From assembly GCF_034314045.1 (NCBI RefSeq), contig NZ_JAVIWL010000001.1, positions 5,084,001-5,148,000 of the forward strand: a DNA stretch of 64,000 nt. The letters are read 5' to 3'. Positions 8,782 through 18,725 of the stretch are shown here, piece after piece (position 1 is the first letter of the stretch; every line of letters begins with the position of its first letter). The notes below the pieces were generated by a model that ran no database searches, was not told the origin of the DNA, and saw only the letters and a program-made list of their open reading frames with translations. The translations under genes were made by a program, and so were the position numbers. The stretch comes from Glaciimonas sp. CA11.2 (lineage in GTDB: Bacteria; Pseudomonadota; Gammaproteobacteria; Burkholderiales; Burkholderiaceae_D).

Positions 8782-10398
8782 ATGAATCGGCTCAAAAAAA
8801 CGCTTATCATCGGCTGGCTCTGCATTCAAACGATGGCAGCACATGCCGCCGTTGATCCAGCACTCCTAAAATCATTAGCCGGCGACGATCCGGATGTCCG
8901 TATCGAGGCTGTCAACAAGATTGCAGCACTCGCTAACGAAGATGCCGCAAAAATCCTCAATGCGCTTAATACCGATGCGCTGTATTCCCGACCCAACGGT
9001 GATGTACTGATCATCGACGACACGAAGACTGACAACCCGGCGTTTAATCCTGCGACCGATCAATCCGGCGCAACACCAGATGATGCAGAAGGTATCAGTG
9101 TCAACAACCGACTACGCGGCGCTGTCGAAGGTGCGCTATCGGGATTGAAGCTATTCTCTCCAGATAGCAAACGGCGCATGGCAGCAGCAATCGATTTGTT
9201 GAAAGACGCCAATCCGGCCCAGATTCCGCTCATCAACAAAGCCCTACAAAAAGAAAGCGATCCTGACATTCAGGCCACTTTGCAACAGGTCATCGCCACC
9301 GCCAACTTGCATGCGACTGATCCCGCATTGCGCAAAGCGGCAATTAAAACCCTTGCCACCAGCACCAACGCCAGCATCAAACCAGCACTGCAAAGACTAT
9401 TGGATAAAAATCCCGATGGCAGTTTTATCGAGCCAGATGAATCCATCCGAATTGAAACGGTTCGCACCCTGGGCGCATTGGATCGCCAGTTGGCAACCAC
9501 TGAGTTCATCGGAAAAGTGTTTTACGGCATCTCTCTCGGCAGTGTCCTATTGCTAGCCGCGCTGGGTCTCGCCATTACCTTTGGGCTAATGGGCATCATC
9601 AACATGGCGCACGGCGAAATGTTGATGATCGGCGCTTACACCACCTACGTCATTCAGATGTTATTTCGCAAGTTTCTGCCAGGTGCGCTGGATGGATACT
9701 TGTTAGTGGCCTTGCCAGCCGCATTCATCGTCACTGCTGCCGTCGGCATTGCGCTAGAGCGGTTGGTCCTGCGCTGGTTATATGGTCGGCCACTCGAAAC
9801 ACTTCTCTGCACCTGGGGAATTAGCTTGATGTTGATGCAAACCGTACGCACAATTTTTGGCGCTCAAAACGTCGAGGTCGCCAATCCATCCTGGATGTCG
9901 GGCGGTGTCACTGTGCTCGGCTCGCTGGTTCTGTCATACAACCGCATTGTCATTATCTTTTTCGCCTTGTTTGTCGTATTTGCAGTCTGGCTGATTTTGA
10001 ACAAAACCCGCCTTGGCTTATTTGTTCGCGCAGTCATGCAAAATCGTCGTATGGCGGCGTGCGTCGGGGTCGCTACCGACAAGATCGACATGATGACCTT
10101 CGGCCTCGGCTGCGGCATCGCTGGGCTGGGCGGCGTTGCGCTTTCCCAACTCGGCAACGTTGGTCCAGATCTGGGTCAAAGTTATATCGTCGATTCATTC
10201 ATGGTCGTGGTCCTCGGCGGCGTGGGTCAACTGGCTGGAACGGTGATTGCCGCCATCGGTCTGGGTGAAGTAAATAAATTTCTTGAACCGGTCGCGGGCG
10301 CAGTGCTGGCCAAAATCGCGATTCTGGTATTCATTATTGTATTCATTCAAAAACGTCCACAGGGCTTATTTGCACTGAAAGGCAGGAGTGTCGAATGA
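8782..10398 (+). CDS. urtB: Urea ABC transporter permease UrtB
   Basis: This 538-residue protein has a signal peptide, then about 215 residues of soluble alpha-helical repeats outside the LIV permease core. From residue 241 onward it becomes a LivH-type permease with about eight membrane segments and the MGIINMAHGEMLMIGAY motif. The N-terminal extension is normal for UrtB and separates it from amino acid permeases. It forms the membrane channel with UrtC. The stop overlaps the urtC start by four bases (ATGA), so translation is coupled. Confidence 0.92.
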   Translation: MNRLKKTLIIGWLCIQTMAAHAAVDPALLKSLAGDDPDVRIEAVNKIAALANEDAAKILNALNTDALYSRPNGDVLIIDDTKTDNPAFNPATDQSGATPDDAEGISVNNRLRGAVEGALSGLKLFSPDSKRRMAAAIDLLKDANPAQIPLINKALQKESDPDIQATLQQVIATANLHATDPALRKAAIKTLATSTNASIKPALQRLLDKNPDGSFIEPDESIRIETVRTLGALDRQLATTEFIGKVFYGISLGSVLLLAALGLAITFGLMGIINMAHGEMLMIGAYTTYVIQMLFRKFLPGALDGYLLVALPAAFIVTAAVGIALERLVLRWLYGRPLETLLCTWGISLMLMQTVRTIFGAQNVEVANPSWMSGGVTVLGSLVLSYNRIVIIFFALFVVFAVWLILNKTRLGLFVRAVMQNRRMAACVGVATDKIDMMTFGLGCGIAGLGGVALSQLGNVGPDLGQSYIVDSFMVVVLGGVGQLAGTVIAAIGLGEVNKFLEPVAGAVLAKIAILVFIIVFIQKRPQGLFALKGRSVE

Positions 10399-11588
10399 AA
10401 AGCTCTACCATTATTCCGCCCCCGTTGGCGTCTGGCGACTCTATAACCAAAGTTGAGGCGCAACCGCAAACCTCATTCCCGGTCATGCCTGCAAAAACAT
10501 CACTGTTCTCGCGACCAGCATGGATCGGCATTGGGATTTGCGGCGTGATTCTGTGCCTGCTCCCGATACTCAACCTGAGTTTTCCTGACGGACACCCGCT
10601 GCATATTTCAAGTTACACCGTCGCCCTTATCGCCAAATTCATGTGCTACGCCATGGCGGCGTTGGCGCTGGATCTGGTGTGGGGTTACGCCGGTATTTTA
10701 TCCCTCGGTCACGGCGTATTTTTTGCGCTAGGCGGTTACGCGCACGGCATGTACCTTATGCGGGCGATTGGCCGCGACGGCGTCTATCAAAGCAACTTGC
10801 CTGATTTTATGGTGTTTCTGGATTGGAAAACCTATCCATGGTTCTGGTCGATGACTGACAACTTCTGGTACTGCATGGCGTTGGTCGTGTTGGTGCCGGG
10901 CGTATTAGCGTTTGTATTCGGCTATTTTGCGTTCCGCTCGCGGATCAAAGGCGTCTATTTTTCAATCATTACGCAAGCGATGACCTTTGCCTTTATGTTG
11001 CTGTTCTTCCGCAATAATACCGGCTTCGGCGGTAACAATGGCTTCACCGACTTCAAACGGATTCTGGGTTATTCGATTACCGCGCCATCTACCAAGGCCG
11101 TGCTCTTTTTGATTACCTTTGCGTTTTTGTTAAGCACATTGGTGTTGTGCCGCTGGATCGTCAACTCCCGCCTCGGACGCGTGTTACAAGCCGTCCGTGA
11201 TTCCGAATCACGTCTGATGTTCATCGGCTATAACCCGCTATGGTTCAAGTTATTTGTCTGGACGCTTTCAGCAGTGTTATGCGGCATTGCCGGTGCGCTC
11301 TATGTCCCACAAGTCGGCATCATTAACCCATCCGAAATGTCGCCCGCCAACTCAATCGAAATGGTAATCTGGGCAGCGGTCGGCGGTCGTGGATCGTTGA
11401 TCGGTCCGATCATCGGTGCCTTCACCGTCAACGGTTTGAAGAGCTGGCTCACGGGCGCATTTCCCGAACTCTGGTTATATGTACTCGGCCTCATCTTCAT
11501 TCTGGTCACCGTCTTTATGCCACAGGGAATGGTTGGCGTCGCAGTCAAATTAAAACAAAAATTCAGTGCCTCTAAGGAGTCTGCATGA
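10395..11588 (+). CDS. urtC: Urea ABC transporter permease UrtC
   Basis: A 397-residue LivM-type permease with about ten hydrophobic segments, including LDLVWGYAGILSLGHGVFFA, which is characteristic of the family. A hydrophilic 40-residue N-terminal leader precedes the first membrane span. The start overlaps urtB and the end overlaps urtD by four bases each, so the three are translated as a coupled unit. It pairs with UrtB in the inner membrane to carry urea. Confidence 0.92.
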   Translation: MKSSTIIPPPLASGDSITKVEAQPQTSFPVMPAKTSLFSRPAWIGIGICGVILCLLPILNLSFPDGHPLHISSYTVALIAKFMCYAMAALALDLVWGYAGILSLGHGVFFALGGYAHGMYLMRAIGRDGVYQSNLPDFMVFLDWKTYPWFWSMTDNFWYCMALVVLVPGVLAFVFGYFAFRSRIKGVYFSIITQAMTFAFMLLFFRNNTGFGGNNGFTDFKRILGYSITAPSTKAVLFLITFAFLLSTLVLCRWIVNSRLGRVLQAVRDSESRLMFIGYNPLWFKLFVWTLSAVLCGIAGALYVPQVGIINPSEMSPANSIEMVIWAAVGGRGSLIGPIIGAFTVNGLKSWLTGAFPELWLYVLGLIFILVTVFMPQGMVGVAVKLKQKFSASKESA

Positions 11589-12439
11589 CCGAGCTCTTTA
11601 ATCCAAAATTGCCCACTGGCACTGTCGACAACAGCCGACACTCCGACCATGGCACATCATACGCTCGGCTCAAACCCGAGGGCCTTGACACCAGCCACGG
11701 CGCGATTCTGTATTTAGAAAATATTACCGTTTCGTTCGATGGTTTCAAGGCGTTGAATAATCTAAATCTGGATATTTCGGTCGGCGAATTACGCTGCATC
11801 ATCGGCCCTAACGGCGCTGGCAAAACCACGATGATGGACGTGATTACCGGGAAAACCCGGCCCAGTTCTGGTACAGCTTTTTTTGGCCAGACCATCGACC
11901 TGACGCAACTCACCGAATATGAGATTGCCCACTTAGGCATTGGTCGCAAATTTCAGCGCCCGACGGTATTTGAGCAACATACCGTGTTTGAGAATTTGGA
12001 ACTGGCGATGAAAATGGACAAGCGCGTCCGAATCACGCTGTTCGCAAAATTAACATCGGAGCAATTGGGAAAGATCGATGAAATTCTAAGACTGATCCGT
12101 CTCAACGGTCAGGAAAGCAGATTAGCAGGTTTGCTTTCCCACGGTCAAAAACAATGGCTCGAAATCGGCATGCTGTTAATGCAAGAACCGCAATTAATAT
12201 TGCTGGATGAACCGGTCGCCGGCATGTCGGACGCCGAAACTGCGCGCACCGCTGAACTACTCAATGAACTGCGCGGCAAACATTCGATTGTCGTGGTTGA
12301 GCATGACATGGGCTTTGTCACCGAAATTGCCCAACAAGACAAAGTTACCGTCCTGCACGAGGGATCAGTCCTTGCCGAAGGCAAGATGTCCGAAGTCCAG
12401 GCTGATGAGCGCGTCATCGAAGTTTATTTGGGACGTTAA
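11585..12439 (+). CDS. urtD: Urea ABC transporter ATPase UrtD
   Basis: A 284-residue LivG-type ATPase. Walker A reads GPNGAGKTT near residue 76, Walker B LILLDEPVAGM, and the signature is SHGQ rather than SGGQ, as is common in UrtD. About 40 extra residues precede the core. It hydrolyses ATP on the cytoplasmic face together with UrtE. The gene starts inside the urtC stop. Confidence 0.92.
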   Translation: MTELFNPKLPTGTVDNSRHSDHGTSYARLKPEGLDTSHGAILYLENITVSFDGFKALNNLNLDISVGELRCIIGPNGAGKTTMMDVITGKTRPSSGTAFFGQTIDLTQLTEYEIAHLGIGRKFQRPTVFEQHTVFENLELAMKMDKRVRITLFAKLTSEQLGKIDEILRLIRLNGQESRLAGLLSHGQKQWLEIGMLLMQEPQLILLDEPVAGMSDAETARTAELLNELRGKHSIVVVEHDMGFVTEIAQQDKVTVLHEGSVLAEGKMSEVQADERVIEVYLGR

Positions 12440-12570
12440 TATCACTCAAAGTGGCATCGTTGACGCCAGACAATATAAAAATGGCGGCGACCATTCAAAA
12501 CTGGATTGCGCAAATTACCGCTCGGTGCGGTTCTACGTAAGTCCGAAAAAGATCATCAGGAAAATTGCAT

Positions 12571-13269
12571 ATGTTAAACGTCGATCTTCTGAACCAATAC
12601 TACGGTTCCTCCCATACTTTGCGGGGCGTGTCATTAAACGTGGAAAAAGGCAAATGCCTGAGTCTGCTGGGACGCAATGGCGTCGGCAAAACAACCTTGC
12701 TGAAATGTCTGATGGGCGTATTGCCAGTTGCAACCGGCAAAGTGACGCTGGAAGGCCGCGACATTACCAAGTTAAAACCGCATCAACGCGCCGCCCTTGG
12801 TATTGCTTATGTCCCGCAAGGTCGCGAGATTTTTGCACGGCTGACGGTTGAAGAAAATCTATTGATGGGCATGGCGACCAAATCCGGCAAGAAAGCCTCG
12901 CTGATCAAAGGTGAAGTCTACGAACTTTTTCCGGTATTAAAAGAAATGCTGCAACGGCGCGGCGGCGATCTGTCCGGCGGCCAACAACAGCAACTTGCCA
13001 TCGCCCGCGCTTTGCTGGCCGAACCAAAACTGATCATCCTTGATGAGCCGACCGAAGGCATTCAACCGTCAATCATTAAGGACATTGGTCGCGTGATCCG
13101 GCTTTTACGCCAAAGGGGCGACATCGGTATTCTGCTATGCGAACAATATTTCGACTTTGCCCAGGAGCTGGCTGATAACTTTATCGTCATGTCGCGTGGA
13201 GAGGTTGTTGCATCCGGAACACAGGCACAAATGGATGATCCGAGCGTTAAAAGACACTTGGCGGTATAG
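12571..13269 (+). CDS. urtE: Urea ABC transporter ATPase UrtE
   Basis: This 232-residue LivF-type ATPase has Walker A GRNGVGKTT near residue 35, the signature LSGGQQQQLAIARAL and Walker B LIILDEPTEGIQPSI. The LNQYYGSSHTLRGV opening is characteristic of UrtE. I chose the ATG at 12571 over the in-frame TTG at 12565 because AGGA is better spaced for it. It follows urtD after a 131-base gap with no gene, and ureD begins eight bases after its stop, so transport and urease assembly are probably co-transcribed. Confidence 0.92.
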   Translation: MLNVDLLNQYYGSSHTLRGVSLNVEKGKCLSLLGRNGVGKTTLLKCLMGVLPVATGKVTLEGRDITKLKPHQRAALGIAYVPQGREIFARLTVEENLLMGMATKSGKKASLIKGEVYELFPVLKEMLQRRGGDLSGGQQQQLAIARALLAEPKLIILDEPTEGIQPSIIKDIGRVIRLLRQRGDIGILLCEQYFDFAQELADNFIVMSRGEVVASGTQAQMDDPSVKRHLAV

Positions 13270-13277
13270 TCTCGAAA

Positions 13278-14240
13278 ATGAAATTTGTTGATACCCCAGA
13301 CCTTCCCATACCGACCAAAACGCTCGGCCCAACCGTATCCGCGGCGCTCGTAACCGCAGCCGGGCAGCGCGAATTTCCGGATTCAGCGTTATATCTGCAA
13401 ACCAATAAACCCGCTCCATGGCAGGCCCGGCTAACGCTGGGATTTGCCAACGATCAAGGCACAACGCGCCTCGTCGAACGCAGCCATTTTGGACCGTTGC
13501 GGGTACAAAAAACGCTTTACCCAGAACACCCTTCAGTCTGCCACGCGATCATTATCCATCCACCCGGTGGCGTCGTTGGCGGCGATCAATTGACAGTCTC
13601 AGCCACAGTCGGTGACCACGCGCACGCGCTCATCACCACACCCGGCGCAGCGAAATGGTACAAAGCCAACGACAACGTGTCGCAGCAGCAAGTAAATCTC
13701 ACCGTCGATGAGGGTGCGACGCTTGAATGGCTGCCGCAAGAAGCCATCTTCTTTAACCACGCCGCTGTCAAACTAGATCATCAGGTTACGCTCGCCGCCG
13801 ATGCCAACTACATCGGCAGCGAAATACTATGCTTCGGGCGTACCGCATCAGGCGAGTCATTTGATGATGGCAAAATAATGCAGCGCACCAGTATTCGTCG
13901 CGGAGGCAAACTGATCTGGTTCGAGCAAGGCACATTAAGCGGAGGCACGGTAGCTATGCGCAGCCCTTTGGGGCTAGCCAACTATACCGTCTGCGCCACG
14001 CTGATCGCCGTGGGGAAAGCATTACCAGCCAAGGTCATCAATGACCTGCGCGAGGCCAGCAACCAGTTGGTCGACGGTCAGGCGATGATCGGTGCAACGC
14101 AAATGAAATCAGTCATGGTGCTACGATTTCTTGGTCATTCCAGCGAACTTGCCAGACAATGGATGACGCAGGCGTGGCAACAGATCAGGCCAGAGTTATT
14201 AGGACGAGAAGCCGTGATTCCCCGTATCTGGAATACCTGA
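13278..14240 (+). CDS. ureD: Urease accessory protein UreD
   Basis: A 320-residue UreD/UreH protein, recognisable from HPPGGVVGGDQL, TPGAAKWYKA and LEWLPQEAIFF. With UreF and UreG it binds apo-urease and forms the tunnel through which nickel reaches the active site. The N-terminal about 45 residues before LTLGFAND are poorly conserved. It lies eight bases after urtE and 55 bases before ureA, consistent with a single operon. Confidence 0.92.
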   Translation: MKFVDTPDLPIPTKTLGPTVSAALVTAAGQREFPDSALYLQTNKPAPWQARLTLGFANDQGTTRLVERSHFGPLRVQKTLYPEHPSVCHAIIIHPPGGVVGGDQLTVSATVGDHAHALITTPGAAKWYKANDNVSQQQVNLTVDEGATLEWLPQEAIFFNHAAVKLDHQVTLAADANYIGSEILCFGRTASGESFDDGKIMQRTSIRRGGKLIWFEQGTLSGGTVAMRSPLGLANYTVCATLIAVGKALPAKVINDLREASNQLVDGQAMIGATQMKSVMVLRFLGHSSELARQWMTQAWQQIRPELLGREAVIPRIWNT

Positions 14241-14295
14241 ATATGGCGTTTCAATCAGACAAAAAACGTAACAAGATAAAGAAGGAAAGAGCCAA

Positions 14296-14598
14296 ATGGA
14301 ACTGACTCCCCGCGAAAAAGACAAACTATTGATCTTCACCGCCGCGTTATTGGCGGAACGACGCAAAGCCCGTGGATTGAAACTGAATTATCCAGAATCA
14401 ATTGCCTTGATTACTGCCGCGATCATGGAAGGTGCACGCGATGGCAGAACGGTCGCTGAGCTGATGTCGGAAGGCACTAAAATTCTCAGTCGGGCGGACG
14501 TGATGGACGGTATCGCCGAGATGATCCACGACATCCAGGTGGAAGCCACTTTTCCGGACGGTACCAAGCTGGTGACGGTGCATCACCCGATTCCGTGA
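14296..14598 (+). CDS. ureA: Urease gamma subunit UreA
   Basis: A 100-residue protein of the exact length of bacterial urease gamma subunits. It opens [19 protein letters not shown] and ends with [11 protein letters not shown], both invariant in the family. GGAAAG precedes the ATG. It assembles with UreB and UreC into the (abc)3 enzyme in the cytoplasm. Confidence 0.95.
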   Translation: MELTPREKDKLLIFTAALLAERRKARGLKLNYPESIALITAAIMEGARDGRTVAELMSEGTKILSRADVMDGIAEMIHDIQVEATFPDGTKLVTVHHPIP

Positions 14599-14663
14599 TT
14601 TCAGCGTTACTGTTTGCTCACTTACCCTATTTTGTTCCCTCATTTTAGACACTGGAAATCACC

Positions 14664-15026
14664 ATGATCCCCGGCGAAATGCTGATCGAAGACGGCGACA
14701 TCGAACTCAATGTCGGCCGCAAAACTACCACTGTCACAGTCGCCAACAGCGGTGACCGGCCGATTCAGATCGGTTCGCATTTTCATTTTTTTGAAACCAA
14801 TCCAGCGCTGATTTTCGAGCGGGACGTTGCCTATGGCATGCGCCTCAATATCGCCGCCGGTACTGCCGTGCGTTTTGAACCGGGCCAGAAGCGGACCGTT
14901 GAACTGGTCGCGCTGGCGGGTGAACGCAAGGTCTACGGTTTCAATGGAAAAATCATGGGCGCACTGGACCACAAATCGGACCAAAAAGAAGAAGAAAAAC
15001 CAAAGAATCACAAGGAAGCCCAATGA
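14664..15026 (+). CDS. ureB: Urease beta subunit UreB
   Basis: A 120-residue urease beta subunit beginning [16 protein letters not shown] and containing [16 protein letters not shown]. The last 20 residues are a Lys/Glu-rich tail that is longer than the minimal 101-residue subunit. Its stop overlaps the ureC ATG by four bases, which couples synthesis of the two chains. Confidence 0.95.
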   Translation: MIPGEMLIEDGDIELNVGRKTTTVTVANSGDRPIQIGSHFHFFETNPALIFERDVAYGMRLNIAAGTAVRFEPGQKRTVELVALAGERKVYGFNGKIMGALDHKSDQKEEEKPKNHKEAQ

Positions 15027-16723
15027 GCAAAATTTCACGTCAGGCCTACGCCGAAATGTTTGGTCCGACCACCGGCGACCGTATCCGCCTGGCAGACACA
15101 GCCTTGTTCATTGAGATTGAAAAGGATTACGCAACCTACGGCGAAGAAGTTAAATTCGGCGGTGGCAAAGTCATCCGCGACGGCATGGGCCAGTCGCAAC
15201 GCAATCACCGCGACGTCATGGATACCGTCATCACCAATGCCGTCATTCTCGACCATTGGGGCATCGTCAAAGCCGATATCGGCCTAAAAAGTGGCCGGAT
15301 CGCCGCCATCGGCAAAGCGGGCAATCCCGATATCCAACCCGACGTCACCATGGCAATTGGCGCAGCAACCGAAATCATTGCTGGCGAAGGCATGATCGTC
15401 ACCGCTGGCGGCATCGACTCACATATTCATTTCATCTGTCCGCAACAAATTGAAGAAGCCTTGATGAGCGGCGTCACCACCATGCTAGGCGGCGGCACCG
15501 GGCCAGCCGTTGGCACGGCAGCGACAACCTGCACGCCAGGACCATGGCATCTGCACGCGATGTTGTCGGCGGCAGACGCATTCCCTATGAATCTGGGATT
15601 TCTAGGCAAAGGCAACGTCAGCCTGCCAACGCCATTAGAAGAACAAGTGCGCGCTGGTGCAATCGGCCTGAAGCTGCACGAGGATTGGGGTTCCACCCCA
15701 GCGGCCATCGACAACTGCCTGAACGTCGCAGACCGCATGGACGTGCAGGTTGCGATCCACAGCGACACCTTAAACGAAGGCGGCTTTCTGGAGCACACAC
15801 TGGCGGCGTTTAAAGACCGCACCATCCATACCTTCCATACAGAAGGTGCGGGCGGTGGCCATGCGCCGGATATTATCGCCGCAGTCGGTCAAGGCAATGT
15901 GTTACCGTCCTCCACCAATCCGACCCGTCCTTACACCGTCAATACGTTGGACGAACATCTGGATATGCTGATGGTCTGCCATCATCTTGACGCGTCGATT
16001 GCAGAAGACGTCGCCTTTGCAGAATCCCGAATTCGGCGCGAAACCATTGCCGCAGAAGACATCCTCCACGACATCGGTGCCATCAGTATGATGTCGTCCG
16101 ACTCGCAAGCAATGGGCCGCGTTGGCGAAGTTATCATGCGCACCTGGCAAACCGCCCACAAGATGAAAACCCAACGCGGTTCGTTGCCGGAAGACAGCAG
16201 TCGCAACGACAACTTCCGCGCCAAACGCTACATCGCCAAGTACACGATTAATCCGGCCATAACGCACGGCATTTCTCATGTAGTCGGCTCCATTGAAGTC
16301 GGCAAGATCGCTGATTTAGTCCTGTGGAAACCAGCCTTCTTCGGCGTCAAGCCATCCATGATACTAAAAAGTGGCATGATTGCGGCAGCACAAATGGGCG
16401 ATCCAAATGCTTCCATTCCTACGCCCCAACCGGTCCACTATCGGATGATGTTTGGTGCGTATGGCGGCGGCCTCAAAACTTCATTAACCTTCGTTTCGCA
16501 AGCTGCGTATGACGATGGGATCGGCGACTTGCTGAAACTGAACAAACCGGTGGTCGCAGTAAAAAATATGCGTCACTTACGCAAGCATCACATGATCCAC
16601 AACAGCGCCACGCCGCATATGGAAGTCGACCCGGAAACCTACGAAGTGCGCGCCGATGGCGAACTATTAGTCTGCGAACCGGCAATCATCTTACCGATGG
16701 CGCAACGTTACTTTTTATTCTGA
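15023..16723 (+). CDS. ureC: Urease alpha (catalytic) subunit UreC
   Basis: The 566-residue catalytic chain hydrolyses urea to ammonia and carbamate with two nickel ions. All expected ligands are visible: His134 and His136 (DSHIHF), the carbamylated Lys near 217 in GLKLHEDWG, His in AIHSDTLNE, His in [13 protein letters not shown] and Asp360 in MSSDSQAMG. The flap His sits in MVCHHLD. Nothing is missing, so the enzyme should be active once matured by UreDEFG. Confidence 0.97.
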   Translation: MSKISRQAYAEMFGPTTGDRIRLADTALFIEIEKDYATYGEEVKFGGGKVIRDGMGQSQRNHRDVMDTVITNAVILDHWGIVKADIGLKSGRIAAIGKAGNPDIQPDVTMAIGAATEIIAGEGMIVTAGGIDSHIHFICPQQIEEALMSGVTTMLGGGTGPAVGTAATTCTPGPWHLHAMLSAADAFPMNLGFLGKGNVSLPTPLEEQVRAGAIGLKLHEDWGSTPAAIDNCLNVADRMDVQVAIHSDTLNEGGFLEHTLAAFKDRTIHTFHTEGAGGGHAPDIIAAVGQGNVLPSSTNPTRPYTVNTLDEHLDMLMVCHHLDASIAEDVAFAESRIRRETIAAEDILHDIGAISMMSSDSQAMGRVGEVIMRTWQTAHKMKTQRGSLPEDSSRNDNFRAKRYIAKYTINPAITHGISHVVGSIEVGKIADLVLWKPAFFGVKPSMILKSGMIAAAQMGDPNASIPTPQPVHYRMMFGAYGGGLKTSLTFVSQAAYDDGIGDLLKLNKPVVAVKNMRHLRKHHMIHNSATPHMEVDPETYEVRADGELLVCEPAIILPMAQRYFLF

Positions 16724-16738
16724 TTGTTTCAAACATTT

Positions 16739-17260
16739 ATGCTAACTCTTAATACAAAAATCGACCATGCCGACCGCATTGATGGCGAACTGGTATTGCC
16801 CTACGACCTGCGTGAAAAAAGCCGTCTGCGCGCCGCACTTACTTCCGGGCAGGAAGTTGGCGTCTTTACCGTCCGCGGCACAGTCCTGCGCCATGGCGAT
16901 CTGATCGCTGGCGAAGACGACGACGGTACGCAATCGGTGATAAAAATAATCGCCGCTGACGAGGCCACGTATCGCGTTGAATGCGCGACGCCATTCGCAC
17001 TATTACGTTGCGCATTCCATCTTGGTAATCGCCACACCCAGGCGCAAGTCGGAGATGGCTTTCTACGCATTCGCAAAGATGCCGTACTGCGAGAAATGCT
17101 GGAAGGTCTCGGCGCAAATGTGATTGAGCAGCTAGCCGCATTTGAACCAGAATCCGGTGCGTATGGCGGTGGACATCACCACAATGATGGCTTATTGGCA
17201 CCCGTCCCGCTGCGCCAAAAAATTCATCGGCCCGGCGACAAGCCAGAAACCACAACCTAA
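16739..17260 (+). CDS. ureE: Urease accessory nickel chaperone UreE
   Basis: I placed the start at the ATG at 16739, since UreE proteins begin MLTLNTKI; the frame also allows a TTG at 16724. The 173-residue product has the peptide-binding N-terminal domain and the LGNRHTQ metal-binding motif. Near residue 144 it has a short His cluster (GGGHHHN). It donates nickel to the UreDFG complex. The tail is much less histidine-rich than in Klebsiella UreE. Confidence 0.92.
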   Translation: MLTLNTKIDHADRIDGELVLPYDLREKSRLRAALTSGQEVGVFTVRGTVLRHGDLIAGEDDDGTQSVIKIIAADEATYRVECATPFALLRCAFHLGNRHTQAQVGDGFLRIRKDAVLREMLEGLGANVIEQLAAFEPESGAYGGGHHHNDGLLAPVPLRQKIHRPGDKPETTT

Positions 17261-17273
17261 ACGGATCGCCACC

Positions 17274-17954
17274 ATGCAAGCGACCGCTCTGCTCCACTTG
17301 CTGCAACTATCCAGCCCATCGCTGCCGATTGGTGCCTATAGTTATTCGCAAGGTCTGGAATCGGCGATAGAACGCGGGCTGGTAAAAGATCAGGCCTCCG
17401 CGCGGGACTGGATCATTGATCATCTACATCACGTTGTGGCCTATTTTGAAGCACCGATTTTATGGCGCTTGTTACAGGCTTTTGAACTGCGTGATGCTGA
17501 TGCGGTGCGTGTCTGGACCGAACGTTTTATTGCCGCACGTGACACCGCCGAGTTCCGCGCTGAGACCATTCAAATGGGCTACTCTTTAGGCAAGCTGGTG
17601 ATTGATCTGCACATTGGTGATGCCACGTTGATCGCCCTATTGCAGGCAGAACCTGAATTGCCATTACCGACCGCATTCGCCTTTGCCGCTGTGGCACTCA
17701 ACATACCGCACGAAGCCACACTGCTGGGAATGCTGTTTACATGGGCCGAAAATCAGGTCTTGGTCTGTGTTAAATCCGTACCTTTGGGGCAGGTTTCGGG
17801 ACAGCGTTTATTACTATCCTTACAGCCAGAACTACAACGTGCCGCCGAGCTTGCGCAACAATTGGCGGACGACGACTTATCCAATTGGTCACCAGGATTA
17901 TCGCTCCTGTCGATGCAACATGAAGAGCAATACAGCCGACTTTATCGATCCTGA
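17274..17954 (+). CDS. ureF: Urease accessory protein UreF
   Basis: A 226-residue all-helical UreF, identified by LLQLSSPSLPIGAYSYSQGLE at the N-terminus and IPHEATLLGMLFTWAENQV in the second half. UreF binds UreD on apo-urease and recruits UreG. I took the ATG at 17274; the frame extends upstream into ureE but that part resembles nothing in the family. It lies 13 bases after ureE. Confidence 0.92.
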   Translation: MQATALLHLLQLSSPSLPIGAYSYSQGLESAIERGLVKDQASARDWIIDHLHHVVAYFEAPILWRLLQAFELRDADAVRVWTERFIAARDTAEFRAETIQMGYSLGKLVIDLHIGDATLIALLQAEPELPLPTAFAFAAVALNIPHEATLLGMLFTWAENQVLVCVKSVPLGQVSGQRLLLSLQPELQRAAELAQQLADDDLSNWSPGLSLLSMQHEEQYSRLYRS

Positions 17955-18032
17955 GTTGTGCATAATAATGCCCCGTTTTAGGCGTCAGCAAGCGATACCG
18001 AATTCAACCATTTTTTGTAAGAGATTTCTATT

Positions 18033-18683
18033 ATGAGCAACACGACCAGTACCAATACTATTGCCACCCCAAACCCATTACGCGTCGGCATTGGTGGCCC
18101 CGTCGGTTCCGGCAAAACGGCACTGTGCGAGATGTTATGCAAAAGTATGCGTGACGACTATGAAATGGCGGTCATCACCAATGACATCTACACCAAAGAA
18201 GACATGGAAATCCTCTTGCGCGCCGATGCATTGCCAGCCGAACGCCTGATGGGCGTGGAAACCGGCGGCTGCCCGCACACAGCCATTCGCGAAGACGCCT
18301 CGATCAATCTGGAAGCGATTGCCCGCATGAGCGCCGACTTTCCTGACCTTGATCTGATTTTGCTGGAATCCGGCGGTGACAATTTAGCCGCCACTTTTAG
18401 TCCTGAATTGTCCGACCTCACGATCTATGTCATCGACGTCGCCGGTGGCGAAAAAATCCCACGCAAAGGCGGTCCCGGCATTACGCGCTCGGATCTTCTC
18501 ATCATCAACAAAACCGATCTCGCACCTTACGTCGGTGCCAACCTTGATGTCATGGCGCATGACGCCAAACGCATGCGCGGCGACCGCCCTTTTCTCTTCA
18601 CCAATTTGCGCAGCGGCGATGGCGTAGAAAAAGTCGTCGCCTTCATTCGCACGCAAGGTTTGCTGGACCGCGCAAAATCATAA
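18033..18683 (+). CDS. ureG: Urease accessory GTPase UreG
   Basis: A 216-residue SIMIBI GTPase with the P-loop GGPVGSGKT at residues 21-29, the nickel-binding Cys-Pro-His in GGCPHTA near 80, and NKTDLAP as the guanine motif. GTP hydrolysis drives nickel delivery into UreC. It is the last urease gene; a 78-base gap separates it from ureF, and the next gene is convergent. Confidence 0.95.
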   Translation: MSNTTSTNTIATPNPLRVGIGGPVGSGKTALCEMLCKSMRDDYEMAVITNDIYTKEDMEILLRADALPAERLMGVETGGCPHTAIREDASINLEAIARMSADFPDLDLILLESGGDNLAATFSPELSDLTIYVIDVAGGEKIPRKGGPGITRSDLLIINKTDLAPYVGANLDVMAHDAKRMRGDRPFLFTNLRSGDGVEKVVAFIRTQGLLDRAKS

Positions 18684-18693
18684 ATTGATACAC

Positions 18694-18725
18694 GCCGACG
18701 CGTTAGCTTAAGTTGATGCGTCGGC
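18694..18725. terminator. Hairpin between convergent ureG and MFS genes
   Basis: GCCGACGC and GCGTCGGC form an 8-bp GC-rich stem around a 16-base loop. It covers the end of the MFS gene and lies 10 bases after ureG. There is no strong T tract on either strand, so termination is plausible but not certain. Confidence 0.45.

Noticed and set aside
12207..12851. 214-codon frame across urtD and urtE
   Set aside because: It runs through two genuine ATPase genes in a different frame and resembles no protein.
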